From: a virus | Strand: one strand, 5' to 3' | IMG/VR virus record: IMGVR_UViG_3300036770_005865 | Coordinates: 1-51,710 of that record | Length of the DNA stretch: 51,710 nucleotides | Shown: in pieces, positions 1 to 8,943 of the stretch | How positions within the stretch are numbered: the first letter of the stretch is position 1 | Layout of the letters: the number at the start of each line of letters is the position of its first letter | Translations under genes and position numbers: made by a program | The notes under the pieces: generated by a model | Seen by the model: the letters and a program-made list of their open reading frames with translations, nothing else | What the model was told of the DNA's origin: nothing | Databases searched by the model: none

Positions 1-127
1 CATCCTGAACATTTAGAAGGGTGCGGATCTGGGTGGCGGTGGCGTCCTCGGGATCTCCCGTGCTGCCGGTGATGCGGGCCTTGATCGTGCCGGTCTCCAT
101 GTCGGCCAGCTTCGTATTCGTCACCGC
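1..127. repeat. 127-bp exact direct repeat, copy 1 (contig edge)
   Basis: These bases match 42237-42363 without a mismatch and diverge at the next base (A at 128, G at 42364). The repeat lies inside tail-fibre coding sequence. Its length equals the largest k-mer used by common de Bruijn assemblers, which suggests an overlap at a graph node. A genuine shared segment of two fibre genes remains possible. Confidence 0.95.
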
Positions 128-853
128 ATTCGCCGCAATGGTCGTCGCCCCGTCGCCGACGCTGGTGACATCGCCGGAGTGATTCGGGTGGGTGTACGAG
201 GTGCCGCCCGACACGGCCACCCACAGCCCCGCAAAATCCTCCGCCGTGGGCGTCTCGATCTCGGTGCTCGTGGCGAGGAAGGCGATGTGATCGAGGCCCG
301 CGCCGGGCGTGTCGCTGTAGTCGGCGCCCTCGTCATCCGAGGCATAGCCGATGTAGACGTAGGCGCTGACGCCATCCGCCCCAGTGCCGCTGACTTCCAC
401 CGTGGTCGCGGTGGCGTCGGAGATCCCGACGGTCACGGCCGAGGCGCTGCCGCTGGTGCCCGTGGGCAGGCCGAGCGGCTCGGTCCATTCCAGATTGCCC
501 TGGATCGTCATCAGCACGATACCGTCCTCCTCGTCGAGGATCTCCACGCCATACTCGCAGAGACCGGTCTCGGCGACGTCGGCGAGAGTCACCACACTGT
601 CGGTGATCTCGCTAATCGCGTCCGGCTCGGCGAGGATCGTGATCGTCTGGCCCGACACGGTGATGGCAGCGCCATCACTCTGGCATCGGTAGATGGTCTT
701 CGTGGCGCCGTGGCGATTTTGCATCGTCGCCCGCACGAATTTCCCCGTCAGGGAAAACGCCGCCCCGATCGTCAGGGGCAGACGCCAGGCCGCCCCGCGG
801 GGCAGGGATCGGTCGGTGAGGAGGGCGGTGCGATCGCGAGCGATGATGGCCAT
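1..853 (-). CDS. Tail fibre protein of phage A, N-terminal part (cut by window edge)
   Basis: Starts at ATG 853-851 (MAIIARDRTALLTD) and runs off the left edge. The first ~130 residues resemble the N-terminus of the phage B fibre at 43548: an RL..IGA..L.GKFV segment, then ITVSGQTITI, then a VLMTIQGNLEW strand, probably the domain that anchors the fibre to the baseplate. It then enters the common fibre motif NTKLADMETGTIKARITGS. Joining base 1 to 42236 continues the frame to the stop at 41290 and gives a 599-residue protein. A TTTGACT box lies 17 nt before the start. Host-range role is inferred from family and position. Confidence 0.8.
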   Translation of the reverse strand, partial: MAIIARDRTALLTDRSLPRGAAWRLPLTIGAAFSLTGKFVRATMQNRHGATKTIYRCQSDGAAITVSGQTITILAEPDAISEITDSVVTLADVAETGLCEYGVEILDEEDGIVLMTIQGNLEWTEPLGLPTGTSGSASAVTVGISDATATTVEVSGTGADGVSAYVYIGYASDDEGADYSDTPGAGLDHIAFLATSTEIETPTAEDFAGLWVAVSGGTSYTHPNHSGDVTSVGDGATTIAANAVTNTKLADMETGTIKARITGSTGDPEDATATQIRTLLNVQD

Positions 854-880
854 GGGTATCAGGGGAGAACAGTCAAAGGA

Positions 881-2395
881 TCAGGCGTCGTAGGTCATCT
901 CCAGATCCATCGGCGCGATCTGGCTGCTGATGCGAGTGAAGAGCTCAGGCATCTCCACCCCGACCACCTGCATGGTGATGGTGGCGTTCGAGTAGCTGAC
1001 CGCAGGCGGGTAGGTGCTGCCGGCACCGAGGGCCACCTCGCCGCCGAAATCGTGCTCCACCACCGCCGTGCCGGTCGGCAGGATGAGGCGGATCTGGGTG
1101 GTGGAGACGAACTCCACGGCCACGAGTGTCTCGCCGAGGGCGGTCTCGATCTTGGTCTTCAGCGTGGCGGCGGTGTCGCCATCCTCGAGCTGCGCGGTGC
1201 CGATCTCGACCGCGCCGGTCTCGTAAAAAACGATGTCGTGCGGACCGGACGCCACCGTGATCGTCGAATCGACGACCAGGAAAAGGTCGACATTCACCCC
1301 CTGCGTCGCGTTCAGCAGGATCTCCACACCGGCCTGCGCATTCGCCGAGGTCGTCGCCGTGGCCGTGATTTGCAGACCCGTCGCGTCGGCGGTGATCGAG
1401 GTGGGCGTCAGCGTCGTCGACCAGTAGGCGGGATTCGTCGGGGTGCCGGTATCGTTCGCGTCGCCGGTGTTCGTGTCGAGCACGTAGGTCGAGCCGCCCG
1501 AGTTCCAGTGCGCCGTGATGTTCCGCACCACCGTGCAGTTCAGCGCCGTGTCCGACGGGCAGACCAGATCGATCGTCACCGTGTATTCCAACGCCGTCGC
1601 ATTTGTCGATTCCAGAGTCACGTTGAACGTTTTCGCCTCCGAGTCGCTCGCCGAGAGCGTCGTGATCGTCTGCGTGCTGCTGTAGGAAAAATCCGCGGCG
1701 TCCTGCGAGGATTCCCCCACGATCTGCAGGTATCCCGTCACCCGCTCGCCCGAGACGTTTTCGCCGTCGCTGAGGGCTCCGCGCACCTTGTCCGGATCCA
1801 CGTAGACGGGCACCTCGTAGCGGGCCGTGGTGCCGGTGCCCGTCTCGGTCACGTCGGTGTGATCCTGGTGCAGCTCGATCGTCGCGTCGGTGCCGGTCGG
1901 GCGCCAGAGCACCTTGATGCGGTTCAGATCCATGTCGCGGCCGACCCCCTGGGCCTTCACCCCGAGGGAAAGCACGAATCGCTCGCCCTCGATCCACGTC
2001 GCCAGCGGGTCGTTCGTGCCCGACCCTGCCGGAGGCCTGCCCGCGGGCTGCGGCGATCCGACTCCGGGGATGGACAGCCGGCGGGTGAAAAAGTCGAGAT
2101 CCACCGGAAAAGTGAATCCATCCGTCTCGGGCGCGGCTTCTTCCAGCACCACGAATATCAGCACCACCTCGTCGGTGCCGCTGCCATTCGTCGCCGTGAT
2201 CGGCACCTGGTAATAGCCGGGCGTCGTCGGCGTTCCCGTGATGGCCCCGGTCGAGGTGTTCAGCGAGAGACCCGCCGGCAGACCCACCGCGGCCCAGCTC
2301 GTGGGTGTGTTGAAAGCGCCGAGCTGCAGGGTGAAGGCCTCGTTGTCGCGGGCGATCTGCAGAGAGGTGCGGGGCTCGATGGTGGGGGCAGGCAT
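881..2395 (-). CDS. Virion tail protein with N-terminal putative Ig (He_PIG) domain
   Basis: 504 residues. Residues ~35-80 show the He_PIG pattern (GLPAGLSLNTSTGAITGTPT), an immunoglobulin-like fold found in surface and adhesion proteins. The rest is rich in Thr, Ser and Val and looks like stacked beta domains; no catalytic motif is visible. It sits between another tail protein (gap of 23 nt) and the tail fibre (27 nt), so it is most likely a tail-tip or fibre-associated protein. TTTGATA lies 16 nt before ATG 2395, a degenerate copy of the late-gene box. The exact role is not recognised. Confidence 0.65.
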   Translation of the reverse strand: MPAPTIEPRTSLQIARDNEAFTLQLGAFNTPTSWAAVGLPAGLSLNTSTGAITGTPTTPGYYQVPITATNGSGTDEVVLIFVVLEEAAPETDGFTFPVDLDFFTRRLSIPGVGSPQPAGRPPAGSGTNDPLATWIEGERFVLSLGVKAQGVGRDMDLNRIKVLWRPTGTDATIELHQDHTDVTETGTGTTARYEVPVYVDPDKVRGALSDGENVSGERVTGYLQIVGESSQDAADFSYSSTQTITTLSASDSEAKTFNVTLESTNATALEYTVTIDLVCPSDTALNCTVVRNITAHWNSGGSTYVLDTNTGDANDTGTPTNPAYWSTTLTPTSITADATGLQITATATTSANAQAGVEILLNATQGVNVDLFLVVDSTITVASGPHDIVFYETGAVEIGTAQLEDGDTAATLKTKIETALGETLVAVEFVSTTQIRLILPTGTAVVEHDFGGEVALGAGSTYPPAVSYSNATITMQVVGVEMPELFTRISSQIAPMDLEMTYDA

Positions 2396-2418
2396 GTCGT
2401 AGAGGGTGGCGTATCAAA

Positions 2419-3360
2419 TCAGGTCATCACCTCGAGCTGCTCGAGGGTGGGCAAAGTCTCGGTCGGGTAAGGGCTGACGACCCAATCGATGGCCGTCACA
2501 TCGTCGATCAGCAGGGTCGGGTCGGCGGCACCGGTGTCGCCTTTCACCACCACCCAGGCCCCCTCCGTGCCGCGATACCAGATCCCGTCCGTCAACTTCA
2601 GCCATTCGTCGGGGCCTTCGCCGTCCGACGTCCAGCCGGAGCGGCCGATCAGGTAGCCGAGTTCAGCATATTGATGCGCGGTCGGGAAGTTCATGGGAGG
2701 CAGATAGGCGTTGAGGCTGGCGAGAGAGGAGGGAGTCTGCAGCACGCCGTCGATGTAGGAGACCGTGCCCAGACCATCGTCGTGTATCAAAAACTGCACC
2801 GAGTAGGTCGGCTCGATGTAGGCCACTAGTGCCTCGGTGTATTCATCGAGATCGAGGCCGGCCAATAGCGCCGCCTGCGCCTCGTCCGTCAGCTGCCCGC
2901 TGGGGCGCACGATCGGCACCCCCCCCGGGGTGGCCCCCGTCGTCAGCATCTGCTGCAGCTGATCGATGCGCGAAGGCGCACCGCCCGCGAAGGTGATCCC
3001 GCCGGCACCACCCGCCCCGCCGCCAGCCCCGCCATTCACTCCACCGGCGCGCGAGGGCCGGGGCTTCGGCTTCGGCTTGAACCGATTCGGAAACGCCTCC
3101 GTGATCGACTGGATGCGCGGCCTCGAGAGATTCGGATTCGGCACCACCGCGCCCGTGATCTTGTTTCGAAAGGCGCTCGGCACCTCGTAGATGCCCAGCG
3201 CATCGCGCTGTCTCGTGATACCGATCGGCTCCCAGGCCGATTCCGTCGTGCCGATGGCCGGAGACACCACCGCCGCGGCATTGCGCACCAATCCCACGGA
3301 TTGGCCCTGCTGGTCTTTCACCACCATCAGGTTCGGCACGGGCACGACGAGGACGCTCAT
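2419..3360 (-). CDS. Tail-tip protein with Gly-rich linker, function unknown
   Basis: 313 residues. The N-terminal ~95 residues (MSVLVVPVPNLMVV) look like a compact beta domain. A Lys/Pro segment (KPKPKPRPS) and a Gly-Ala linker (GGAGGGAGGAGG) at residues ~95-122 connect it to a C-terminal half ending in small-domain repeats (KLTDGIWYRGTEGAWVVVKG). Such linkers are common in fibre-attachment proteins. It lies 11 nt after the 887-residue tail protein in the same operon. No family was identified with confidence. Confidence 0.6.
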   Translation of the reverse strand: MSVLVVPVPNLMVVKDQQGQSVGLVRNAAAVVSPAIGTTESAWEPIGITRQRDALGIYEVPSAFRNKITGAVVPNPNLSRPRIQSITEAFPNRFKPKPKPRPSRAGGVNGGAGGGAGGAGGITFAGGAPSRIDQLQQMLTTGATPGGVPIVRPSGQLTDEAQAALLAGLDLDEYTEALVAYIEPTYSVQFLIHDDGLGTVSYIDGVLQTPSSLASLNAYLPPMNFPTAHQYAELGYLIGRSGWTSDGEGPDEWLKLTDGIWYRGTEGAWVVVKGDTGAADPTLLIDDVTAIDWVVSPYPTETLPTLEQLEVMT

Positions 3361-3371
3361 GGTGGGATGGA

Positions 3372-6035
3372 TCAGCTGGCGATCGTGTAGCGGCCGAGCG
3401 TGTTGTCCGCCTGCCCGTCGGCGCCGACATCAAAGCCGCGCACCGCGATCAGACCGCGGGGATCCAGCGGGGAATCCTCCACATCGCCGCGCGTCAGGAT
3501 CGCCCGCAGCGCGAAATTCGCCGTCGAGGGCGCCGCGAGAGCCGCGGCGCTTTTGAACATCTTCGTGCCCACCGCCGTGATCGATCCCGAGGCCGGGCGC
3601 GTGATCTTCACGCCAAATCGGCCATTCCACGGCTTCTCGCTGAGGTAGATCGAATACGTCAGCATGTCCGTCGCCGCGCTGAAATACGTGTCGAGATTCG
3701 ACCCCGTCGTGGCCGGGCTCGAGTCCTCCGTCTGCACCCCGTGCTGGATGCGCAGGCTCCATCGCATCCCCGATCGCCGCGTGCGCGGGCGCGTCGGCGA
3801 GGTAAAGAGAGCCGCCTCCAGCCCGAAGGCCAGATCCAGCACCGAGCTCGCCACCAGATCGTCCTCCGTGATCGCAAAGCGGAAGAGCTCCAGCTCGTAG
3901 GTCTGCGGATACCAAGTCGTCTCCGATCCATTCCGCGCCACCCGATACCAGACCCGTCCGTCGCAGGCCGCGTGATCGCCCGCCAGCAGACCGCCGCCGG
4001 GGAAGTCCGTGCGCGCCGAGGCCGTCGTGAAGACCCGGCCCACGTAGGTGCTCGAGGCCGCCGGCAGCGGCGAGGGCAGCGACTCCACCGAGGCCGCCGC
4101 GAGATGCACCGCGCCGAGCAGCTTCCGGGCCGGCAAAGGATCCGTCAGCGAGTAGGGATCCCACCCGAGGAGAGACTCCGGCACCTCCGGCAGCGTCAAG
4201 ACGCCCGGCATTGCAAAGTAGGATCCGAGCTGGCGCGTCAGCGTGCCGTTCGTCAGGCTCGTGCTGTTCACCGCCCCGAGATTGCCAGCAGCCGCCTGCA
4301 GCGCCGCGATCGCCGCGCTCTGCGCGTCGAGGATCGCTTGCAGACCCGTGATCTCCGCGATCGCGTGCGTGTGCGCCTGGTAGGTCGCGGGCCGCCCCAT
4401 CGTCATCACGAAGACCTCGTATTGATTCGTCGTTGGCGTGCTCGCAAAGCCCGAGATCGTCACCACATCTGTCGACGTCTTCGCCACCGTGTAGGCACTC
4501 TGCGCCATGCGTAGCTGCGAGCCGCCCGTCTGCCACACCTCCACCGCCACGCCCTCCGCCACACCATCGCGGAGGCGCGCGGTGTGGGTGCCGGTGCCCG
4601 TGTCCGTGATGTCCACCGCCGTGCCGTTCGCGCTCGTCGCCACCTTGAAGGTGTCCGTTGTCGCATCGCGCACGAAGTAGACCGTGCCCGCCGTCAGGCC
4701 AGCGGGCAGCGTCGTCGTCGAGGAAAAGGTGATCGGATCGAGATCCTGGTAATTGTGCCCCGCCGCGGTGAAGACATTCGTCGTCGCGTTCACCGTCACC
4801 GTCTTTGCGTTCTCCACCAGATTGTGCTGCAGGGCGAAGCTCGTTGCCGATCCATCGCCGATCAGGAAGCGGGCCGCCCGATTCCCCACCAGCAGCGAGC
4901 TCGTCGAGTGGCGCAAGTAATCGCCCTTCGAGAGAGGCTGGCCCCAGACGAGGCTGGCGGCGACATTGTTCGCGCTGCTCGGCACCGGCTTGATGAAGAC
5001 CAGATCCTGCTGGATCGTCACATCCTGCCGACCGCCGGCGGCCAGGGCATCCGTGATCTGCAGTTGCAGGCTCAGCGGGATGCGCACCTGCCCCGCCGTA
5101 TCGACCTGCTGCATCAGCGTGCGCATGTCGTCGGTCTTCGTCGGCAGGTGGAAAAAGTAATCGACGCCCGGCGAGTCGAAGACCTCCACCGTCATCAGAT
5201 CCTGATTCTCGGCACCCATCGAGCCGGTGAATTCGATGTAGACGCCGTCGTTTGTCTCCGTCACCACGAAGCTGCCGCCCGTGTCGGCGAGCGGGGCCAC
5301 CGCCGTGCGGATCGCCGCGATCGTCGTCGGCACCGAGATCGGCACCGTCTTCACCCCACCTCGCACGATGCGAAAGGATCCACCCTCGAAGGCCGGCGAC
5401 AGCGTCAGCTTCTGGATCTCATTGTAGGAGAATCCATCCACCTCGCCGCCCGCCTGCTTTTCCGTGATCGTCGGCGCCGTGGGCACCTGCTCGCTGAAAG
5501 TCGAGACCTCCGCCGCCGGCGTCTGGCGCAGCTGCAGCACGTAGGCATAGCCCTCGTCGTGCGCGATCTCATCCACCTCCACGAAGGACGCGGGCCAGAG
5601 AGCGTTCTCCACGCAGGCGATCACCGGCTGCTCCGTCTTGTCCGCGAAGACGATGCGCTTCAGCCCCTCATACTCCGAGACCGTGCAGGGATTCAGCGAG
5701 GCGATCGTCACGCCCAGTGCCGTATTGATCGCCAAGGCGATCGCCGTCGTCGTCGCGTCGAAAGCGATGTCCGCCGTCGTCACCGTGTCGCCGCCGAGCG
5801 TGATCTCGAGCTGGTAGCTGCCCGAGACCGGGGCCTCGTCGGGCCATCCGATCCGGGCCGTCAGCGAGTAGAGCGATCGTTTATCGATCGTCGGCACCGA
5901 GTTCACCGTCTCCGCCAGCTTGAAGCGGATCTGCAGATCCTGGTAGGCGGGGATCAAGGGCGGCTGAAAGCTGCCGCCTTCGAGCCGTTCCGTCAGGGCC
6001 AGCGTGCTGGTGTTCGCGTAGAGTCGGACGTTCAC
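3372..6035 (-). CDS. Large baseplate / tail fibre protein
   Basis: 887 residues with a GTG start at 6035. The N-terminus (MNVRLYANTSTLALTERLEGG) resembles those of the phage B protein at 43620 and of the short ORF at 39898-40065, so it is probably an attachment domain shared by tail proteins of this group. Repeated beta segments follow. Around residues 430-490 there is a module of the type AAGHNYQDLDPITFSS...FVRDATTDTFKVATSANG, related in pattern to the insertion in the major capsid protein. Immediately upstream the sequence forms a 7-bp hairpin (GATTGAC / GTCAATC) that contains the TTGACA box. A structural role is well supported by size and position; the exact role is inferred. Confidence 0.7.
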   Translation of the reverse strand: MNVRLYANTSTLALTERLEGGSFQPPLIPAYQDLQIRFKLAETVNSVPTIDKRSLYSLTARIGWPDEAPVSGSYQLEITLGGDTVTTADIAFDATTTAIALAINTALGVTIASLNPCTVSEYEGLKRIVFADKTEQPVIACVENALWPASFVEVDEIAHDEGYAYVLQLRQTPAAEVSTFSEQVPTAPTITEKQAGGEVDGFSYNEIQKLTLSPAFEGGSFRIVRGGVKTVPISVPTTIAAIRTAVAPLADTGGSFVVTETNDGVYIEFTGSMGAENQDLMTVEVFDSPGVDYFFHLPTKTDDMRTLMQQVDTAGQVRIPLSLQLQITDALAAGGRQDVTIQQDLVFIKPVPSSANNVAASLVWGQPLSKGDYLRHSTSSLLVGNRAARFLIGDGSATSFALQHNLVENAKTVTVNATTNVFTAAGHNYQDLDPITFSSTTTLPAGLTAGTVYFVRDATTDTFKVATSANGTAVDITDTGTGTHTARLRDGVAEGVAVEVWQTGGSQLRMAQSAYTVAKTSTDVVTISGFASTPTTNQYEVFVMTMGRPATYQAHTHAIAEITGLQAILDAQSAAIAALQAAAGNLGAVNSTSLTNGTLTRQLGSYFAMPGVLTLPEVPESLLGWDPYSLTDPLPARKLLGAVHLAAASVESLPSPLPAASSTYVGRVFTTASARTDFPGGGLLAGDHAACDGRVWYRVARNGSETTWYPQTYELELFRFAITEDDLVASSVLDLAFGLEAALFTSPTRPRTRRSGMRWSLRIQHGVQTEDSSPATTGSNLDTYFSAATDMLTYSIYLSEKPWNGRFGVKITRPASGSITAVGTKMFKSAAALAAPSTANFALRAILTRGDVEDSPLDPRGLIAVRGFDVGADGQADNTLGRYTIAS

Positions 6036-6158
6036 GGAGGGATTGACGGTGTCAATCTGTCGAGCGACGAGGGGTCGAGATGCGCCTGCGGCGCGTCCAG
6101 AGCCAGACTTCTTCCTCGACTCTCGACCCAGCGGCGCAGCCGCCTCGACCCTCGACCT
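6036..6158. other. Intergenic spacer with three small hairpins and GGGTCGAG repeats
   Basis: On the minus strand the spacer has repeated (A/G)GGTCGAG units, two 13-nt hairpins with 3-nt loops (GCGGC-TGC-GCCGC and GCGCC-GCA-GGCGC), and a 7-bp hairpin directly before the GTG at 6035. No gene is seen. It could be a transcription attenuator or a mobile-repeat relic. Confidence 0.45.
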
Positions 6159-7187
6159 CTAGGCGATCGAAAACGTCCCCACGTTTTCGACTCGCCTGAG
6201 AGCCGCCTCGAGTTCCGCCGTGCGCGCGTTGATCTGATCGAGCACCGGTTGCGCGCGGATCCCTAGGGCTCCGAGGCCGAGCTGGGGCACCGCGATCGTC
6301 AGGCGCGTCGGCTCCACGATCGTGTCTTCGTAGGTGGCGCGGTATTGGAGATTCCACGTCGCATGGTATTCCACGCTCGGCTCCCACGACTCATCCGGAT
6401 CCGACCCAGGCTCCGCACCGGACGGACTCAGCAGGTAGAGCGTCGCCAGGTGTTTCTCATCACGGCCCGTGTCGGCGGCCGATCCCAGCACGACGTCCGC
6501 GATGGCCCGCTCCGCCACCGGCTCGTATTGCCGCTGGATCTCCAGCCACGGACCCGGCCTCGAGATCTGATTCACCTGGGCGAATTCCACGTCGAGGATC
6601 CCGGGCAGTAGAGAGGGTGCGATCACCGACCGGACCCTCTCGTGCGTCAGCACCAGGTCGCAGGCCCGCAGCAGCCGCGCCTCGCGTCGATCCTCCAGCA
6701 GACCGTCGACACGCAGCACCGCACCGCCGTCGCCCGTCGTATCCAGCACCGCCGGGCCCATCACTCCGCGTTCCGCGAATCGCTCCGGCACCGCCTCGAT
6801 CGGCGATCCCGATACCGCCGCCGCATCCGTGCCGATCGCTCGCCATCGCGCCGCCGGCAGAGGGATTGCTGGAGCCTCCGAGAGGTAGGCATCGACCGAG
6901 GCGCTCGTAGGATCGGTGATCGCCAGCCGCTCCAGCGTTTCCTCGCCCGCGAGATTCTCCGGCACCGACACCTGTGGATCCGCGCCCGTGCCGCTGAGGC
7001 AGAATCCCGGCTGCACCCGGGCCACCCACTGCTCCGTCTCCGCCGACCAGCTTTGATCCGTCCACCAAGGATGCCGCCAGGGATCCGCCTCGATCACCGT
7101 CACCGACAGAACCCGGTTCCGGAAGTAGTAGGCGACGAAAGCCCCCCACGCCTCAGCCGAGATATACGTGTGATGCGCCCTCTTCAT
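6159..7187 (-). CDS. Tail assembly / baseplate protein, unknown family
   Basis: 342 residues, ATG at 7187, stop TAG at 6159. The N-terminal part is rich in aromatic residues (AFVAYYFRNRVLSVTVIEADPWRHPWW). A predicted helical segment lies at the C-terminus (QINARTAELEAALRRVENV). It is four nt from the previous gene and so in the tail operon. Position between the tape measure and the fibre genes suggests baseplate or tail-tip assembly. No family was recognised. Confidence 0.55.
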   Translation of the reverse strand: MKRAHHTYISAEAWGAFVAYYFRNRVLSVTVIEADPWRHPWWTDQSWSAETEQWVARVQPGFCLSGTGADPQVSVPENLAGEETLERLAITDPTSASVDAYLSEAPAIPLPAARWRAIGTDAAAVSGSPIEAVPERFAERGVMGPAVLDTTGDGGAVLRVDGLLEDRREARLLRACDLVLTHERVRSVIAPSLLPGILDVEFAQVNQISRPGPWLEIQRQYEPVAERAIADVVLGSAADTGRDEKHLATLYLLSPSGAEPGSDPDESWEPSVEYHATWNLQYRATYEDTIVEPTRLTIAVPQLGLGALGIRAQPVLDQINARTAELEAALRRVENVGTFSIA

Positions 7188-7191
7188 GGCC

Positions 7192-7812
7192 TCACCCCGC
7201 CGTCCGCCACTCCGGTCGCGGATCCTCCCCGCGAGGCGCGCGATATTCCTGATCGAAATGCAGGATCTGACGGATGCGGTCGACGCGGGTTCGGTCGCCG
7301 TTCCAGGTCAGCTGGGCGATCGGTCGCAGTCCCCTCCCCTCTTCGTCGAGGCCGTAGGGCACGCCTTCGGGCAGGGCCAGGCGATGGGTGATCGTCACCC
7401 CATCATCGCCGGCGGGGATCTCGCCCGTGTCCGCATTCGCCGCGATCACCAGCAGGCAGATCCACGAGCGGCGCGCCTCGGGCTCGCCCTCGAGGATCAA
7501 CGACGGCGGTCCCTCCGGATGCGGCTCCCCATCCTCGTCGAGGCCGGTCAGATCGCGGCCGTCAAGAAAAGGGATGCGGCCATTCACCTCTCCCTCGCCG
7601 ATGCGCACGCTGCGCGGCCCCAGGGAGGAGACGCGAAAAGATCCCGGGAATCGCTGCGTCTCCTGCTCGAAGACGAAGGTCCGCCCCCGCTCGCCGCGCG
7701 ATTCGCGCACGCCCGCCCCGATCAGAGACACCTTGTCGCCCTTCACGAAATCGATGAAGGCCTGCAGCACAGGCAGCGCGTTTTCGCCGGTGATCGCGGG
7801 AAAGTCTTCCAT
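7192..7812 (-). CDS. Tail operon protein, unknown function
   Basis: 206 residues, ATG at 7812, three nt after the stop of the preceding gene. The protein is acidic and Gly/Arg-rich with no membrane segment and no recognised motif. The tight spacing to both neighbours makes translation likely. The place in the order (tape measure, 96-residue protein, 245-residue protein, this gene) points to a minor tail or baseplate component, by inference only. Confidence 0.5.
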   Translation of the reverse strand: MEDFPAITGENALPVLQAFIDFVKGDKVSLIGAGVRESRGERGRTFVFEQETQRFPGSFRVSSLGPRSVRIGEGEVNGRIPFLDGRDLTGLDEDGEPHPEGPPSLILEGEPEARRSWICLLVIAANADTGEIPAGDDGVTITHRLALPEGVPYGLDEEGRGLRPIAQLTWNGDRTRVDRIRQILHFDQEYRAPRGEDPRPEWRTAG

Positions 7813-7815
7813 CGC

Positions 7816-8553
7816 TCAGAGAGTGCCCGTCGTCAGCCCCGTGCCGCGGCCGCCGTTGCGCGTCTTTTGCAGCAGCACGAGGAGGGCGTCGACATCTTTG
7901 AATTCATCCACCTGCTGGTAGACCACGTTGATCTCCCAGACATTGCCGACCTTTCGCCGACGCAGCGGGCGCACCAGCCAGCTCTTCGCATTGCCCTGGT
8001 AATCGAAGCCCGAGGGGATGCGATCGACCACCGTGCCCGTGGCACGCTCCAGTGCCGCCGGCACCCGGCGGCGGAGGATGCGCATCTTCGCCACCGCATA
8101 CTCGACCGGGTAGGTCGTCATATTGTAGAAGGGATTGTCGACCTCCTGCGTCTTCTGATTGCCGAGGCCCGTGCCATAGCCCGACGGCGGCTTGATCGTC
8201 GGCGAAAAGACGAGGCGACCCTCCTCCTCCGTGGCACCCCAGTCCCGGCGCAGCACCTCGCGATCCGGGAAGGCTTCGATCTTCACTTCGCGCGATTCAT
8301 AGTCGAGCTCGAACTGCTCGGCATCCACGGCCTGATCCTCGAAGAGACCCTCGTAGACCGCGTCGACGAGGTAGCGTCCGTCATCCTGAGAGAGAAAGGG
8401 CACGCCGTTCGCGCTGGTGCGCGTCAGCCCGTCGTAGACGAAGGGGATCTGCCGCTGCGCCTCCGTGCGCGAATCGGCCAGCCACTGGATGTGCAGCTGC
8501 GCCCGGCCATCCTTTCCTACGCTGAACCGCTCTTTTTCGACGATGATTGCCAT
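7816..8553 (-). CDS. Tail operon protein, unknown function
   Basis: 245 residues, ATG at 8553. No known domain is evident. The middle holds mixed charged strands and the C-terminus is QKTRNGGRGTGLTTGTL. A TTTGACA box lies 14 nt before the ATG, and there it forms a 6-bp hairpin with a TTT loop (GGTGTC-TTT-GACACC). It lies downstream of the tape measure gene, so a distal-tail or hub role is possible but unproven. Confidence 0.5.
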   Translation of the reverse strand: MAIIVEKERFSVGKDGRAQLHIQWLADSRTEAQRQIPFVYDGLTRTSANGVPFLSQDDGRYLVDAVYEGLFEDQAVDAEQFELDYESREVKIEAFPDREVLRRDWGATEEEGRLVFSPTIKPPSGYGTGLGNQKTQEVDNPFYNMTTYPVEYAVAKMRILRRRVPAALERATGTVVDRIPSGFDYQGNAKSWLVRPLRRRKVGNVWEINVVYQQVDEFKDVDALLVLLQKTRNGGRGTGLTTGTL

Positions 8554-8567
8554 CGGGGGCGCGCGGG

Positions 8568-8574
8568 TGTCAAA
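8568..8574 (-). promoter_or_regulatory. TTTGACA late-gene box before the 245-residue tail gene
   Basis: TTTGACA on the minus strand, 14 nt upstream of ATG 8553, inside a 6-bp hairpin. The ATG is too close for it to serve as a -35 element of a promoter for this gene. Confidence 0.5.
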
Positions 8575-8644
8575 GACACCAGCGCGGTAAAAGGTGGGAA
8601 GGTAAAAGGTAAAAGGTCGGGACGCTGGCGCGCGGAATGATGCG

Positions 8645-8935
8645 TCAGATCTCGGCGGGATCGGCTTCCTCGGCCTCGCGGCGGGCTCGCTCCTGCTCCC
8701 ATCCTTTCATGGGCCAGAGACGGGAGAGGGGCACGTGGCCGAGCATCCTCGCCTCGCTCGTGGCTGCGCGGACCGAGATCGGGAAACGATCACCGACCGC
8801 AGCGAAGCCGACGCGCACGATCTCCGCCGGGAAAGGGCCGCCCCGGAGGAACCAGACCTGCTCGCCCCATTGCGGAGCCCATCCCTCGGGCCGCTTCAGG
8901 CGCGGCCACTTGACGATCTTTTCGAGACGGATCAT
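8645..8935 (-). CDS. Small tail operon protein
   Basis: 96 residues, ATG at 8935, eight nt after the tape-measure stop. The sequence is rich in Trp, Arg and Glu (RRGHV-like turns, C-terminus EQERARREAEEADPAEI, likely helical). No family was recognised. It may be a small tail-assembly factor given its place directly after the tape measure. Confidence 0.5.
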   Translation of the reverse strand: MIRLEKIVKWPRLKRPEGWAPQWGEQVWFLRGGPFPAEIVRVGFAAVGDRFPISVRAATSEARMLGHVPLSRLWPMKGWEQERARREAEEADPAEI

Positions 8936-8943
8936 GGTGGAGG

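Noticed and set aside
179-2470. 763-residue plus-strand open frame
   Set aside because: Arg/Gly/His-rich shadow of two minus-strand tail genes with better protein patterns; caused by high GC.
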